This document shows positions 8,301 to 15,359 of a DNA stretch of 15,866 nt, piece after piece. Where the stretch lies: contig SKRP01000046.1 in NCBI GenBank assembly GCA_007118445.1, forward strand, positions 1 through 15,866, in the 5' to 3' direction. The notes below the pieces were generated by a model that had not been told where the DNA came from, ran no database searches, and saw only the letters and a list, made by a program, of their open reading frames with translations. The position numbers and the translations under genes were made by a program. This DNA comes from Natronohydrobacter sp. Lineage in GTDB: Bacteria; Pseudomonadota; Alphaproteobacteria; Rhodobacterales; Rhodobacteraceae. Positions within the stretch are counted from its first letter, which is position 1. Each line of letters opens with the position of its first letter.

Positions 8301-9651
8301 GGTCTCCTTCATGGAAGACAAGCTTGTCGGCGATCTGCTGGCCGGGTCCGGCATCACTGTGGCAGGGCCCGGTTACGATGTCAGCGTGTTCCGCCGCGCG
8401 GGGCGCGACCTGCCCGCGACCCCGCAATATCAGGCGGGTTTCCTGCCCTTTGCCGGGGCCGGGGTGAAACTGGCGCATCTCGACAAGGGCGCATCGCAAC
8501 AGGATGTCCGCGCAGGACGCGACGCGCCCTGGCCGTCACCGATGACGCTCTGGCCGCTGCACCGGTCTGCCGGGCTGGGCTGGGCCAAGCATGGGCTGTC
8601 GCTGCTCAGCCCGCCCGAGCGGCTGGAACGCGCCGCTTCCGCCCGTTGCGCCGTGGTCTCGGTCATGCGCAACGAAGCGTTCATGATCGCGCATTTCCTG
8701 GACCATTACCGCCGCCTTGGCGTGGACGGGTTCCTGATCGTCGATAATGGCTCTGACGATGGCACGCTGGACTATCTGGCCAGCCAGCCCGATGTGGCGG
8801 TCTTTACCACCGACACGCCTTACCGGCTCTCGGCCTATGGGGTGATGTGGCAGGAGGCGCTGCTTGCGCAGCTTCGCGCGGGCAAATGGTCGCTGCTGGC
8901 CGATGCGGACGAGCTTCTGTTCTGGTCGCTGCCGGATGCAGCGGGCCATGTCCGGGGCGACTTGCCCGAATTGCTGGCGCGGCCCGATTTCACCATGGCC
9001 GAGGCCGTGCGGGTCTTCATGTTCGATCTTTACCCGGCAGGGCCTCTATCCGATGCCCAGTTCACCAGCTCGCCATTCCTGGAGGCAGGCCATATTGACC
9101 GCGATCCGCTCTGTCGTGACTGGCAGGGGCGGGGGCCATGGTCGAACAGCGCCACTGTGACCAGCGCGCTGCGCCACCGGCTGATGCGCGAAGCGGGGGC
9201 GGCTGCGCGGGCAAATCTGTTCGTGGCGCAGAAATATGCGCTGCTGCGCTATCATCCTTTCATGCAGCTTTCGACCGGGCTGCATTATATTGCGGGCGCG
9301 CGCGTCGCGGAACGCGAGCTGGGATTCGCGCATTTCAAATATCATGCGCAATTCCACGCCAAGGCGCTGCGCGAAGCGGCCCGCGGCGAGCATTTCAACA
9401 ATGCCGAGGAGTATCGCAACTATCTTGCCTTGCAGGCAGAGGGGCAGGCGCAGCTTTACAGGCCGGATCTGTCTGTCACGCTGGCCGAGTGCCCGAGCGT
9501 GCGCGCGGTCTGTGACATCCCGGAACCAGTGCTGGTTGCGATGCGCCGCAAGGGGGCGTCAGGCCATGCACAACGCGCGCGGCGTCGTGGCCGCTATCAC
9601 GTCACCCTGCCGCCCCGCAGCCCTGCTGCAGCAATGGTCAGGGCGATGTGA
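5323..9651 (+). CDS. Giant fusion: galectin-like domain, helical region, GT31 and GT2/GT92-like glycosyltransferases
   Basis: The product is 1442 residues from the ATG at 5323; ATGs at 5341 and 5362 are also possible and no site is clearly better. Residues about 28-145 resemble a galectin carbohydrate-recognition domain: H64-x-S66-x-R68, then V75-x-N77, seven residues to W84, three to E87. A Pro-rich linker lies near 314-331. Residues 340-800 are mostly helical and unrecognised. Residues about 810-1050 look like GT31: DIRATWG (828-834), KTLALADW, K900-I-DDD (902-904, metal site), ADGGSGYML (963-971) and ED 998-999. Residues about 1107-1395 form a second GT-A domain: VVSVMRNEA (1111-1119), IVDNGSDDGT (1139-1148) and DADE (1194-1197), like Pfam Glyco_tranf_2_4/GT92. 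It has no signal peptide or membrane segment, so it is probably cytoplasmic. It likely builds a sugar chain that the neighbouring sulfotransferase modifies (inference). The 3' end overlaps the convergent FAD oxidoreductase gene by 14 nt. Confidence 0.82.
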   Translation: MPPETPMQESGLSMTAAFPPELRSDAGPVDLCVPATLLLQVDLRAQSHVNIDFRNLVQSSIPLHLSLRRDSRQIVANRWSDRGWRRELVFPAQLRARLHWLRLDLTRALHGGVTLRLSLDGVALGRLDAWPRPSRSGRFGLRRGFPGLGNLAWMTWPEGLLSLRRLPVTGTDTLFLTQHLEAGLRAPGRDVFLDLGEDEPMRRLLPPAGAAHDDPRAPVLTLVPGRIWQRSDAAGTPLILRDSTGCEVARRVLRHDDIHALLGRCDMPWLLQHDPLARLQLLEHVQFAGLWPSVPPELRCLLEAELARSTATGLAPPVPAPTRPPAPLRAPVATACDAFHQSRLDPMPTRPIAQFRSLVRRNNLTPDQVQQLALQLSEWFCLNSDPDALACAAQDFGVSGWDRIAEPWGRIAALPMLWANGNWSDCLQVLQTTRRTRPDWVVTPALGWLARALAQNSGALDGARPDPAMRVSLAQALLELIADLAPDYMSQMGCKALMDAVLDLLAAAVRFPDWCLSRFCDLALQAYGLNADFWCRPAHCLPAALHPWQSAFAALHAACLSADQAMIHTRARPFLIQPIAGRELLRRFALSNQAWPAAGDGLPDPNMLTGIASPPQIEEAALRWLAFPRSGNARAQLPLDPESPVQRAACAGLRAAAGDIRRPSLSRAQLQLGRITHALLRDLRNGGQVAPAAQRAALDAAQALLRPEAGFVGLSALLSLAEAFARNGEDMAARCCIAALRDNLRGGDPGAMRATPAVALALARFETLCPDPALRAQLRDLLPADPALAPPVSEERRLAALRKWANPFADTLVALISCHANLTTRVPDIRATWGRDLTDHAIPLITVVGRAPGQRPGCGAQFDGRILQLDAPDDYEGLPQKTLALADWVLKRTGFGRVFKIDDDCFLDVEAFFTDPVFLNIPYYGRPLYRGKGSMDRAWHMGHARSARGRFELDKSPEPALYADGGSGYMLNRPALAALGRASESPEGQALEQVSFMEDKLVGDLLAGSGITVAGPGYDVSVFRRAGRDLPATPQYQAGFLPFAGAGVKLAHLDKGASQQDVRAGRDAPWPSPMTLWPLHRSAGLGWAKHGLSLLSPPERLERAASARCAVVSVMRNEAFMIAHFLDHYRRLGVDGFLIVDNGSDDGTLDYLASQPDVAVFTTDTPYRLSAYGVMWQEALLAQLRAGKWSLLADADELLFWSLPDAAGHVRGDLPELLARPDFTMAEAVRVFMFDLYPAGPLSDAQFTSSPFLEAGHIDRDPLCRDWQGRGPWSNSATVTSALRHRLMREAGAAARANLFVAQKYALLRYHPFMQLSTGLHYIAGARVAERELGFAHFKYHAQFHAKALREAARGEHFNNAEEYRNYLALQAEGQAQLYRPDLSVTLAECPSVRAVCDIPEPVLVAMRRKGASGHAQRARRRGRYHVTLPPRSPAAAMVRAM

Positions 9652-10669
9652 GGCGAAATTCCTGCGGGATCCGGTCCTGTCCGTCAAGCGCCAGATCGGC
9701 CATCAGCGCGGCCAGCGCCGGGGCCATGGCGAAACCGATCTTGAAGCCGCCATTGAACACGAAATATCCGGGGCGTCCGGGCCAGCCCCCCAGAAGCGGC
9801 GCACGGCTTTTCGCACGCGGGCGCACCCCGGCCCAGCGGCAGAGTTCCGGGGCATCGCGCAGCGCCGGGCAGATGTCGCGGGCCTGCGCCAGCAGCGCGT
9901 CGCAACGCGCATCCGTGCTGCAGGGATCGTCGAAATCGCGCTCGCTGGTCGATCCGATCGCCACAGTTCCGTCAAAATGCGGCACGATATGCAGGCCATC
10001 GGCGAAAATCTGCGGGGCGTCCGGGCAGTGCAGCGCAAGCGCCAGCGACTGGCCTTTGACGCCACTGCCGATCTCGCGGCCCAGATCGCGCGAGAGCTCC
10101 GCAAGTCCTTCATGGCCGGTGGCCCAGACTACGGTCCCGGCAGGGGGTGTGTCGCCGGTTTCAACTGTGACGCCCAGATGCTGCAACGCGCCCAGCAGCG
10201 CGCGGCTGGCTTGCCGCGGATGCAGCCGGGCCGTGAGCGTGTCATGCACCACCCAGCCCGAAGGCGCGACCACAGGCAGACCGGGCGCGTCCCCGGCGCG
10301 CAGCACCCGCCACTGCGCGAAGCCCTGCCATAAATCCTGCGCCTGCGCCGCCCGCGCCTGCGCCAGGTCCAGCTTGTCTGCAGCAACCGGCTGCACCCGG
10401 CCCAGCCGCGCATAACCCGGATCCTGCCCCGAGCATTCGGCCACGCCGCGCCAGAAATCGCCCGCCATGCGCAGCGCTTTGAGCTGAAAGGCTTTCTTGG
10501 TGTTCCAGTTCTCCGGCACATGCGGGGCCAGCGCGCCGACCAGACCGCCACTGGAACCGGCACCGGGCGCACGCTTCTCGATCACCCGCACGCGCGCCCC
10601 GCGCTGCGCGCAGCTATAGGCCAGCGTCAGCCCGAAGATGCCTGCGCCCATGATCGTCAGATCGGCCAT
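9638..10669 (-). CDS. FAD-dependent oxidoreductase, MnmC C-domain-like
   Basis: The 343-residue protein is a DAO-superfamily flavoenzyme. An N-terminal Rossmann motif GAGIFG (8-13) is followed by a strand ending in an acidic residue (VRVIEK) and a glycine-rich GAGSSGGLVGALAPH loop. The C-terminal part has the usual FAD-closing glycine segment (FNGGFKIGFAMAPALA). Its divergent neighbour is mnmD. In enterobacteria the MnmC protein fuses an MnmD-type methyltransferase to exactly this type of oxidase, which removes the carboxymethyl group from cmnm5(s2)U34 of tRNA. The partner suggests that role, but glycine-oxidase-like or other amine oxidase activity cannot be excluded. The ATG at 10669 is preferred because AGGGG lies eight bases upstream; ATG at 10675 is an alternative with poorer spacing. 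The 3' end overlaps the giant glycosyltransferase gene by 14 nt. Confidence 0.75.
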   Translation of the reverse strand: MADLTIMGAGIFGLTLAYSCAQRGARVRVIEKRAPGAGSSGGLVGALAPHVPENWNTKKAFQLKALRMAGDFWRGVAECSGQDPGYARLGRVQPVAADKLDLAQARAAQAQDLWQGFAQWRVLRAGDAPGLPVVAPSGWVVHDTLTARLHPRQASRALLGALQHLGVTVETGDTPPAGTVVWATGHEGLAELSRDLGREIGSGVKGQSLALALHCPDAPQIFADGLHIVPHFDGTVAIGSTSERDFDDPCSTDARCDALLAQARDICPALRDAPELCRWAGVRPRAKSRAPLLGGWPGRPGYFVFNGGFKIGFAMAPALAALMADLALDGQDRIPQEFRLTSP

Positions 10670-10727
10670 TGTCATTTCCCCTGCGCCGCGACACAACTGC
10701 TGAACATGTGACATAAAGCAGAGCGCG

Positions 10728-11381
10728 ATGCAGGACCAGCATGCAGAACTGATGTGGCGCGAGGGCCATGTCCCGGTCTCGACCCGGTTTGATGACCCGT
10801 ATTTTTCGTTGCAAAGCGGGCTGGAGGAAACGCGTCATGTGTTTCTGCGCGGCAATGACCTGCCCGCGCGGCTGCATCCGGGTTTCCGGATTGCCGAGCT
10901 GGGCTTCGGCACCGGGCTGAACCTGCTTGCGACCGCCGCGATGGTGACGGACGGGCCGGTTCACTACACCAGTTTCGAAGCCTATCCGATATCCCCGGAC
11001 GCCATGGCCCGCGCGTTGGCGGGTTTTCCGCAAGTGGACGCGACAGAGTTGCTGGCCGCCTGGACGCGTGGAGCGCGGCAATTCGCGCTGGGCGCGCTGC
11101 AGGTGGAAATCGTGCTGGGGGACGCGCGCGAAACCTTGCCCGAATGGCCGGGCCGCGCGGATGCCTGGTTTCTCGACGGGTTCTCGCCTGCGAAGAACCC
11201 CGAGCTGTGGTCTGACGATCTGATGGCGCAGGTGGCGGCCCATACTGCGGCGGGCGGCACATTCGCGACCTACACAGCTGCAGGCCATGTCCGCCGCGCA
11301 CTGGCACAGGCAGGGTTCACCGTGGAGCGCAGCCCCGGCTACGGGCGCAAACGCCACATGAGCCGGGGCGCGCGCGCGTGA
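10728..11381 (+). CDS. mnmD: tRNA (mnm5s2U34) methyltransferase MnmD
   Basis: The 217-residue protein is the methyltransferase half of MnmC as a separate polypeptide. The family methylates nm5(s2)U34 to mnm5(s2)U34 in the wobble position of several tRNAs, using SAM. The N-terminus (SGLEETRHVFLRGNDL) is typical. The SAM-binding loop is E57-LGFGTGLN (57-65), and the family hallmark DGFSPAKNPELW spans 150-161. The C-terminus ends soon after the methyltransferase fold (GYGRKRHM), so the oxidase domain is not fused; a candidate for it is encoded divergently, 58 nt away. The start at 10728 has only a weak purine-rich site (AGCAGAG). The stop codon overlaps the GTG of the following transporter gene (GTGA), suggesting an operon. 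Confidence 0.92.
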   Translation: MQDQHAELMWREGHVPVSTRFDDPYFSLQSGLEETRHVFLRGNDLPARLHPGFRIAELGFGTGLNLLATAAMVTDGPVHYTSFEAYPISPDAMARALAGFPQVDATELLAAWTRGARQFALGALQVEIVLGDARETLPEWPGRADAWFLDGFSPAKNPELWSDDLMAQVAAHTAAGGTFATYTAAGHVRRALAQAGFTVERSPGYGRKRHMSRGARA

Positions 11382-12247
11382 CGCGGCAGAATAATACGCT
11401 GGGCATCTGGCTGATGGTCGCCACAGCCTTAGTCTTTGCCATGCAGGACGGGCTGTCGCGCCATCTGGCAGGAGAATATAATGTCTTCATGATCATCATG
11501 ATCCGCTACTGGTTCTTTGCCAGTTTCGTGATCGTGGTGGCCGCGCGTCAGGCAGGCGGCATAAGGCAGGCGGCAGCGACGCAGCAGCCGCTGCTGCAGA
11601 TGTTTCGCGGTGTGCTGCTGGCGCTCGAGGTCTGCGTGATGGTCAGCGCCTTTGTGCTGCTGGGGCTGGTCGAAAGCCATGCGGTCTTTGCGGTCTATCC
11701 GCTGCTGATCGCAGCGCTTTCCGGGCCGGTTCTGGGCGAAAAAGTCGGCTGGCGGCGCTGGGGGGCCATCGGGATCGGGTTTACGGGCGTGATCATCATC
11801 CTGCAACCGGGCTTTGGCGTGTTCCAGCCTGCGGCGCTGCTGGCGCTTCTGGCTGCGCTGATGTTCGCGCTTTACGGGCTGTTGACGCGCTATGCGGCCC
11901 GCAAGGACAGCGCGGCGGTCAGCTTTTTCTGGACCGGCACGACCGGGGCCGTCACGATGACGCTGATCGGCATCTGGTTCTGGGAACCGATGCTGCCGGG
12001 CGACTGGCTGTGGATGGCGCTTTTATGCATGACCTCGGCCTTCAGCCATTTCCTGCTGATCCGCGCCTATGAGGTCGCCGAGGCCAGCGCGGTCCAGCCC
12101 TTCGCCTATCTGCAGCTGCCTTTCGCGGCCGGCTTGGGCGTGCTGGTGTTCAGCGAAACTGTGCGGACGAATGTTCTGATCGGCTCGGGGGTCGTGGTGG
12201 CGGCGGGGCTGTTCACGCTCTGGCGGGCACGGGTGAAAGCGGGCTGA
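11378..12247 (+). CDS. EamA/DMT-family inner-membrane transporter
   Basis: The 289-residue protein consists almost wholly of hydrophobic helices, about ten by eye, in the two-repeat pattern of the drug/metabolite transporter superfamily. The first repeat includes LVFAMQDGLSRHLA and a run ending ALSGPVLGEKVGWRRWGAIGIGF; the E-K motif before a small-residue helix is typical of EamA domains. The second repeat ends YLQLPFAAGLGVLVFSE. Such proteins usually export amino acids or other small metabolites, but the substrate is not readable. The GTG start at 11378 overlaps the mnmD stop, so it is probably co-translated with mnmD. Confidence 0.88.
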   Translation: MTRQNNTLGIWLMVATALVFAMQDGLSRHLAGEYNVFMIIMIRYWFFASFVIVVAARQAGGIRQAAATQQPLLQMFRGVLLALEVCVMVSAFVLLGLVESHAVFAVYPLLIAALSGPVLGEKVGWRRWGAIGIGFTGVIIILQPGFGVFQPAALLALLAALMFALYGLLTRYAARKDSAAVSFFWTGTTGAVTMTLIGIWFWEPMLPGDWLWMALLCMTSAFSHFLLIRAYEVAEASAVQPFAYLQLPFAAGLGVLVFSETVRTNVLIGSGVVVAAGLFTLWRARVKAG

Positions 12248-12252
12248 GCGCA

Positions 12253-12281
12253 TTGCGCCTGCCTTGTCGCCGCCCTAGAGT
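12253..12281 (+). promoter_or_regulatory. Weak candidate promoter for the spermidine-synthase-like gene
   Basis: TTGCGC (12253-12258) and TAGAGT (12276-12281) are 17 bases apart and match sigma-70 boxes at three and four of six positions. The start codon follows 24 bases after the -10-like box and has a strong GGGGAGG site at 12295-12301. Read-through from the transporter gene 58 nt upstream is equally possible. Confidence 0.28.
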
Positions 12282-12305
12282 GCAGGGAAAATCTGGGGAG
12301 GAAAC

Positions 12306-13808
12306 ATGCACAGGCTTTGGGTTCTGGTCGCGATACAGGCCACAGTTGCGGCTGCTTCGCTGGTGGTCGAGATCGTGGCCGGGCGGATGCTCGCGCCCTA
12401 TGTCGGCATGTCGCTCTATACCTGGACCTCGGTCATTGCAGTCGTGCTGGCCGGGTTTTCTGCCGGGCACTGGGTCGGCGGGCGGCTGGCGGAATGGCCG
12501 GCAGATCGCGCGCTGCGGGCCAATGGCTGGGCGATGGTGCTGGCCGCGCTCACGACCGCCGGGGCCGTGTTCCTGCTGCGCGGGGTGGCGGGGCCGGTCA
12601 TCACGGCCTTGCAGGATCCGGTCGCGGCGATTGTGGCGCTGACCATGCTGGTGTTCTTCCTGCCCTCGTTCTTCGCGGGCATCCCGGCCCCGATCCTGTC
12701 GCAGATCGCCGTCCAGCGCCACCCGGAGCAATCGGGCCGCGCGCTGGGCGCGATGTTCGCCGCCGGGGCCTGGGGCGCGATCATCGGGACGCTGGCGGCC
12801 GGGTTCCTGTTCATTTCCTGGCTGGGTTCGGTCGGCACGCTGACCGTCGTGACAGTGGTCTATGTGGCCGTGGCGCTTTACAGTTTCCTGGCCGCGCGTG
12901 CCACACGGCGCTGGGTGATCGAGGGGGCGCTGGTCTCGCTGATCCCGCTGGTTCTGGCTGGTGCCGCGCTCTACCGCCCTGATCCCTGCACGCGCGAGAG
13001 CAATTATTTCTGCATCCGCGTCGTCGATATCTCGCCCGGCCCGTCTGAGCCGGTGCGTCTGATGGTGCTGGATCATCTGGTGCATGGGGTCTCGGACGGG
13101 ATTGACCCTGCGGCGATGCTGACCCCGCATGGCATGATGCAGGACGGGCTGTCGCGGATGCGCATGGACGGGCGCGAGCATTGGGACGGGTTCATCATCG
13201 GCGGCGGCACCTATACTGTGCCCCGCGCCTGGGTCGAGATGGGCGAGCCGGTCGATGTGACTGTGGCCGAGGTTGACCCGGCGGTGACTGAGGTCGCGGC
13301 TGAAAGCTTCTGGTTCGACCCTGACAGTGCGCGGGTGGTCCATGCGGATGCGCGTATCGTGTTGGCGCGCGAGGACACAACTTATGACGTCATCCTTGGC
13401 GATGCGTTCACCGATATCGCGGCCCCGCCGCATCTGATCACGCGCGAGTTTTTCGAGCTGGCCGCATCCCGGCTGAACCCCGATGGCGCGTTTCTGATGA
13501 CGATCATCGACCATATCGACCGGCTGGATGTTCTGGCCTCGCTGACCGTGACGGCGCGCGAGGTGTTTGACGAGGTCGAGATCTGGGCCGATCCCAGCCA
13601 TGACCAGAGCCAGGCGCGCCGGGTGTTTCTGATGGTCGCGGGCAGCACGCCCTCGCCGGTCAGCCAGATCCGCCATGAGGGGCCAGAGCCGCGGCAGGCC
13701 GTGCGGGTCTCGGCGGCGTCGCTGCAGGCGATCATCGACGACCGGCGCGCGATTGTGCTGACCGATGATTACGCGCCGATTGACCGGCTGCTGGGCACGG
13801 GGGGCTGA
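12306..13808 (+). CDS. Membrane-anchored spermidine-synthase-like methyltransferase-fold protein
   Basis: The 500-residue protein has a hydrophobic N-terminal half (about residues 1-220, six or seven membrane helices) and a soluble spermidine-synthase-like half. The soluble part has the nucleotide-binding loop IIGGGTYTV (297-305), the acidic E322-V-D324 after the second strand, D366 in GDAF at the catalytic-loop position, and TDDYAP (486-491) near the end. This architecture is common in bacteria as a fused MFS/spermidine synthase. Whether it makes a polyamine is uncertain, because the usual GPA-type residues after the catalytic aspartate read IAAPPHL. A strong GGAGG lies five bases before the ATG. 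The following hairpin terminates the unit. Confidence 0.86.
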   Translation: MHRLWVLVAIQATVAAASLVVEIVAGRMLAPYVGMSLYTWTSVIAVVLAGFSAGHWVGGRLAEWPADRALRANGWAMVLAALTTAGAVFLLRGVAGPVITALQDPVAAIVALTMLVFFLPSFFAGIPAPILSQIAVQRHPEQSGRALGAMFAAGAWGAIIGTLAAGFLFISWLGSVGTLTVVTVVYVAVALYSFLAARATRRWVIEGALVSLIPLVLAGAALYRPDPCTRESNYFCIRVVDISPGPSEPVRLMVLDHLVHGVSDGIDPAAMLTPHGMMQDGLSRMRMDGREHWDGFIIGGGTYTVPRAWVEMGEPVDVTVAEVDPAVTEVAAESFWFDPDSARVVHADARIVLAREDTTYDVILGDAFTDIAAPPHLITREFFELAASRLNPDGAFLMTIIDHIDRLDVLASLTVTAREVFDEVEIWADPSHDQSQARRVFLMVAGSTPSPVSQIRHEGPEPRQAVRVSAASLQAIIDDRRAIVLTDDYAPIDRLLGTGG

Positions 13809-13834
13809 GGGCCCGACCCGACTTGCGACAGAAA

Positions 13835-13862
13835 AAAGGGCAGTGCGGATGCACTGCCCTTT
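13835..13862. terminator. Bidirectional intrinsic terminator
   Basis: AAAGGGCAGTGC (13835-13846) and GCACTGCCCTTT (13851-13862) form a perfect 12-bp stem with a GGAT loop. It lies between the stop codons of two convergent genes. Read on the minus strand, the stem continues into TTTTTT (13832-13837 on +), a good T-tract for the sulfide dehydrogenase unit. On the + strand the T-tract is short. Confidence 0.85.
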
Positions 13863-13884
13863 GCGTTTGATGCGGTCGCGGGGA

Positions 13885-15147
13885 TTACCCGAAGATATCG
13901 GCCACGATCCCGTTATACCAGCCGATGCTTTCCTCATAAGTCTGGCGGCGCAGGTCGGCATCTTCGCCGGTCTGGCTGATGAAGCTCGACACGCTGGCAA
14001 TCTTGTCATCCGTCGGCTCGTAATTCGCGCCAACTTTCACCCCGTCATCGGTGGCGATCAGTGACCAGCAGGTATTGGCATAGCGCGCCGGGAAGATGCG
14101 GCTGCCGGTCAGCTCGCCGCGGATCACATTGGCCACCACCTTGGCCTGCGAATTGGCCGAGAAACCGGATTTCGGCATGTCGCCCTGCGCGCTGGCATCG
14201 CCCAGCACAAAGACATTCTCATCCATGCGCGAGCGCATATCCGCAGGCAGCACTGGTGCCCAGCCTGAATCGTCGGTCAGACCGGCCAGTTCCGCGATCT
14301 TGCCCGCCTTCTGCGCCGGGATCACATTGCAGACATCGGCCTGTTCGACCATGCCGTCGATCACGACTTCCATCGTTTCGGGGTGCACTTCGACATTGTC
14401 GCCGCCGAAATCGGGTCCGATGCGCGTGACCATGCCGGGATAATGGCGCTCCCAGCCTTCCTCGAACAGGGCCTGTTTCGAGAAATTCTGTTTCGGATCC
14501 ACCACCAGAATCTTGGCGGTCGGGTTCGATTGCGACAGCATATGCCCGACCATCGAGATCCGCTCGCCCGGTCCCGGCGGGCAGCGATAGGGGTTGGGGG
14601 GCGCGACCATCACGAAAGTGCCGCCTTCGCGCATGTTCTCGATCTGGTGTTTCAGCAGTTGAACCTGCGTGCCGGACTTGTAGGCATGAGGCATCAGGCC
14701 TTGCTGGCTGACATCCCAGCCCGGCACCGAGCCTTCGACGAAATCGATCCCCGGTGCGACCACAAGCCGGTCATAGGGGACAGTCTCGCCCGAGGCGAGC
14801 GCCACGGTCTGCGCATCCCGGTCCACGCCCACGGCCCAGTCATGGACCACATTGACCCCGGTGCGCGCGATGGTCCCATAGCTGTGCCCGAGCGCGTCAT
14901 AGTCCCAGAAACCGCCCAGATACAGGTTCGAGAAATAGCAGGTGTAATAGCGGCGCGAGGGCTCGATCAGGGTGACATCGACCGCGCCATCGCTGTCCTT
15001 GGCGATATAGCGCGCGACTGTGCCGCCGCCCGAACCGCCGCCGATCACGACAACGCGCGGGCGCGTCTGGCCCAGCACGGCCGGGGCGGACAGCGCGGCT
15101 GTGGCCAGCGTTGCTGTGCCCAGAAATCTGCGTCTGTTGAGTTTCAT
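13885..15147 (-). CDS. fccB: Flavocytochrome c sulfide dehydrogenase flavoprotein subunit (FccB/SoxF type)
   Basis: The 420-residue protein oxidises sulfide in the periplasm, passing electrons from FAD to a partner c-type cytochrome. A Tat signal (RRRFLG at 5-10, then an alanine-rich segment ending near A-V-L-G-Q27) exports it folded with FAD. The dinucleotide-binding loop is GGGSGGGTVA (36-45). C70 in YYTCYFSN corresponds to the cysteine that binds FAD covalently in the Allochromatium enzyme. C189 (YRCPPGP) and C360 (NTCWSL) match its redox-active disulfide pair. LGDAS (315-319) contacts FAD, and the C-terminal domain matches the FCSD flavin-binding family. The length is normal. AGGGAGAA precedes the ATG at 15147. 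The cytochrome gene lies 212 nt upstream on the same strand, the order seen in soxE-soxF. The name soxF would also fit; sox context is outside the window. Confidence 0.93.
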   Translation of the reverse strand: MKLNRRRFLGTATLATAALSAPAVLGQTRPRVVVIGGGSGGGTVARYIAKDSDGAVDVTLIEPSRRYYTCYFSNLYLGGFWDYDALGHSYGTIARTGVNVVHDWAVGVDRDAQTVALASGETVPYDRLVVAPGIDFVEGSVPGWDVSQQGLMPHAYKSGTQVQLLKHQIENMREGGTFVMVAPPNPYRCPPGPGERISMVGHMLSQSNPTAKILVVDPKQNFSKQALFEEGWERHYPGMVTRIGPDFGGDNVEVHPETMEVVIDGMVEQADVCNVIPAQKAGKIAELAGLTDDSGWAPVLPADMRSRMDENVFVLGDASAQGDMPKSGFSANSQAKVVANVIRGELTGSRIFPARYANTCWSLIATDDGVKVGANYEPTDDKIASVSSFISQTGEDADLRRQTYEESIGWYNGIVADIFG

Positions 15148-15359
15148 GATGATGCTTCTCCCTTATGTGCCTTGTCAGGCAGGTGTCGCGCCGTTCCTCC
15201 CGATTTGTCCAGATGCCTCCCAGACCGAAGCCCGCACCGGACAAAAAACTGTTCCACATGGCGCGCGACTCGTGAAACAGCGGTGCTCTTGTTCTGGCGC
15301 AAAGGCTTGCTCTGGCATCGCCCAGGCGCATTCGCTGCGACAGAGTTCTTTTTCAGGGC
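15148..15359 (-). other. 212-nt spacer between cytochrome and flavoprotein genes
   Basis: The gap is long for two subunits of one enzyme. The region next to the flavoprotein gene contains its ribosome binding site (AGGGAGAA). I found no convincing promoter pair, hairpin with T-run or small gene in the rest. It may hold a second promoter or simply be transcribed spacer. Confidence 0.4.

Noticed and set aside
7465..8499. 344-codon minus-strand frame opposite the GT31 domain
   Set aside because: It is antisense to clear glycosyltransferase motifs and has no recognisable domain.
12213..14033. 606-codon minus-strand frame opposite the spermidine-synthase-like gene
   Set aside because: It is Arg/His/Gln-rich, runs through the terminator and into fccB, and lacks any family signal; a GC-driven shadow.
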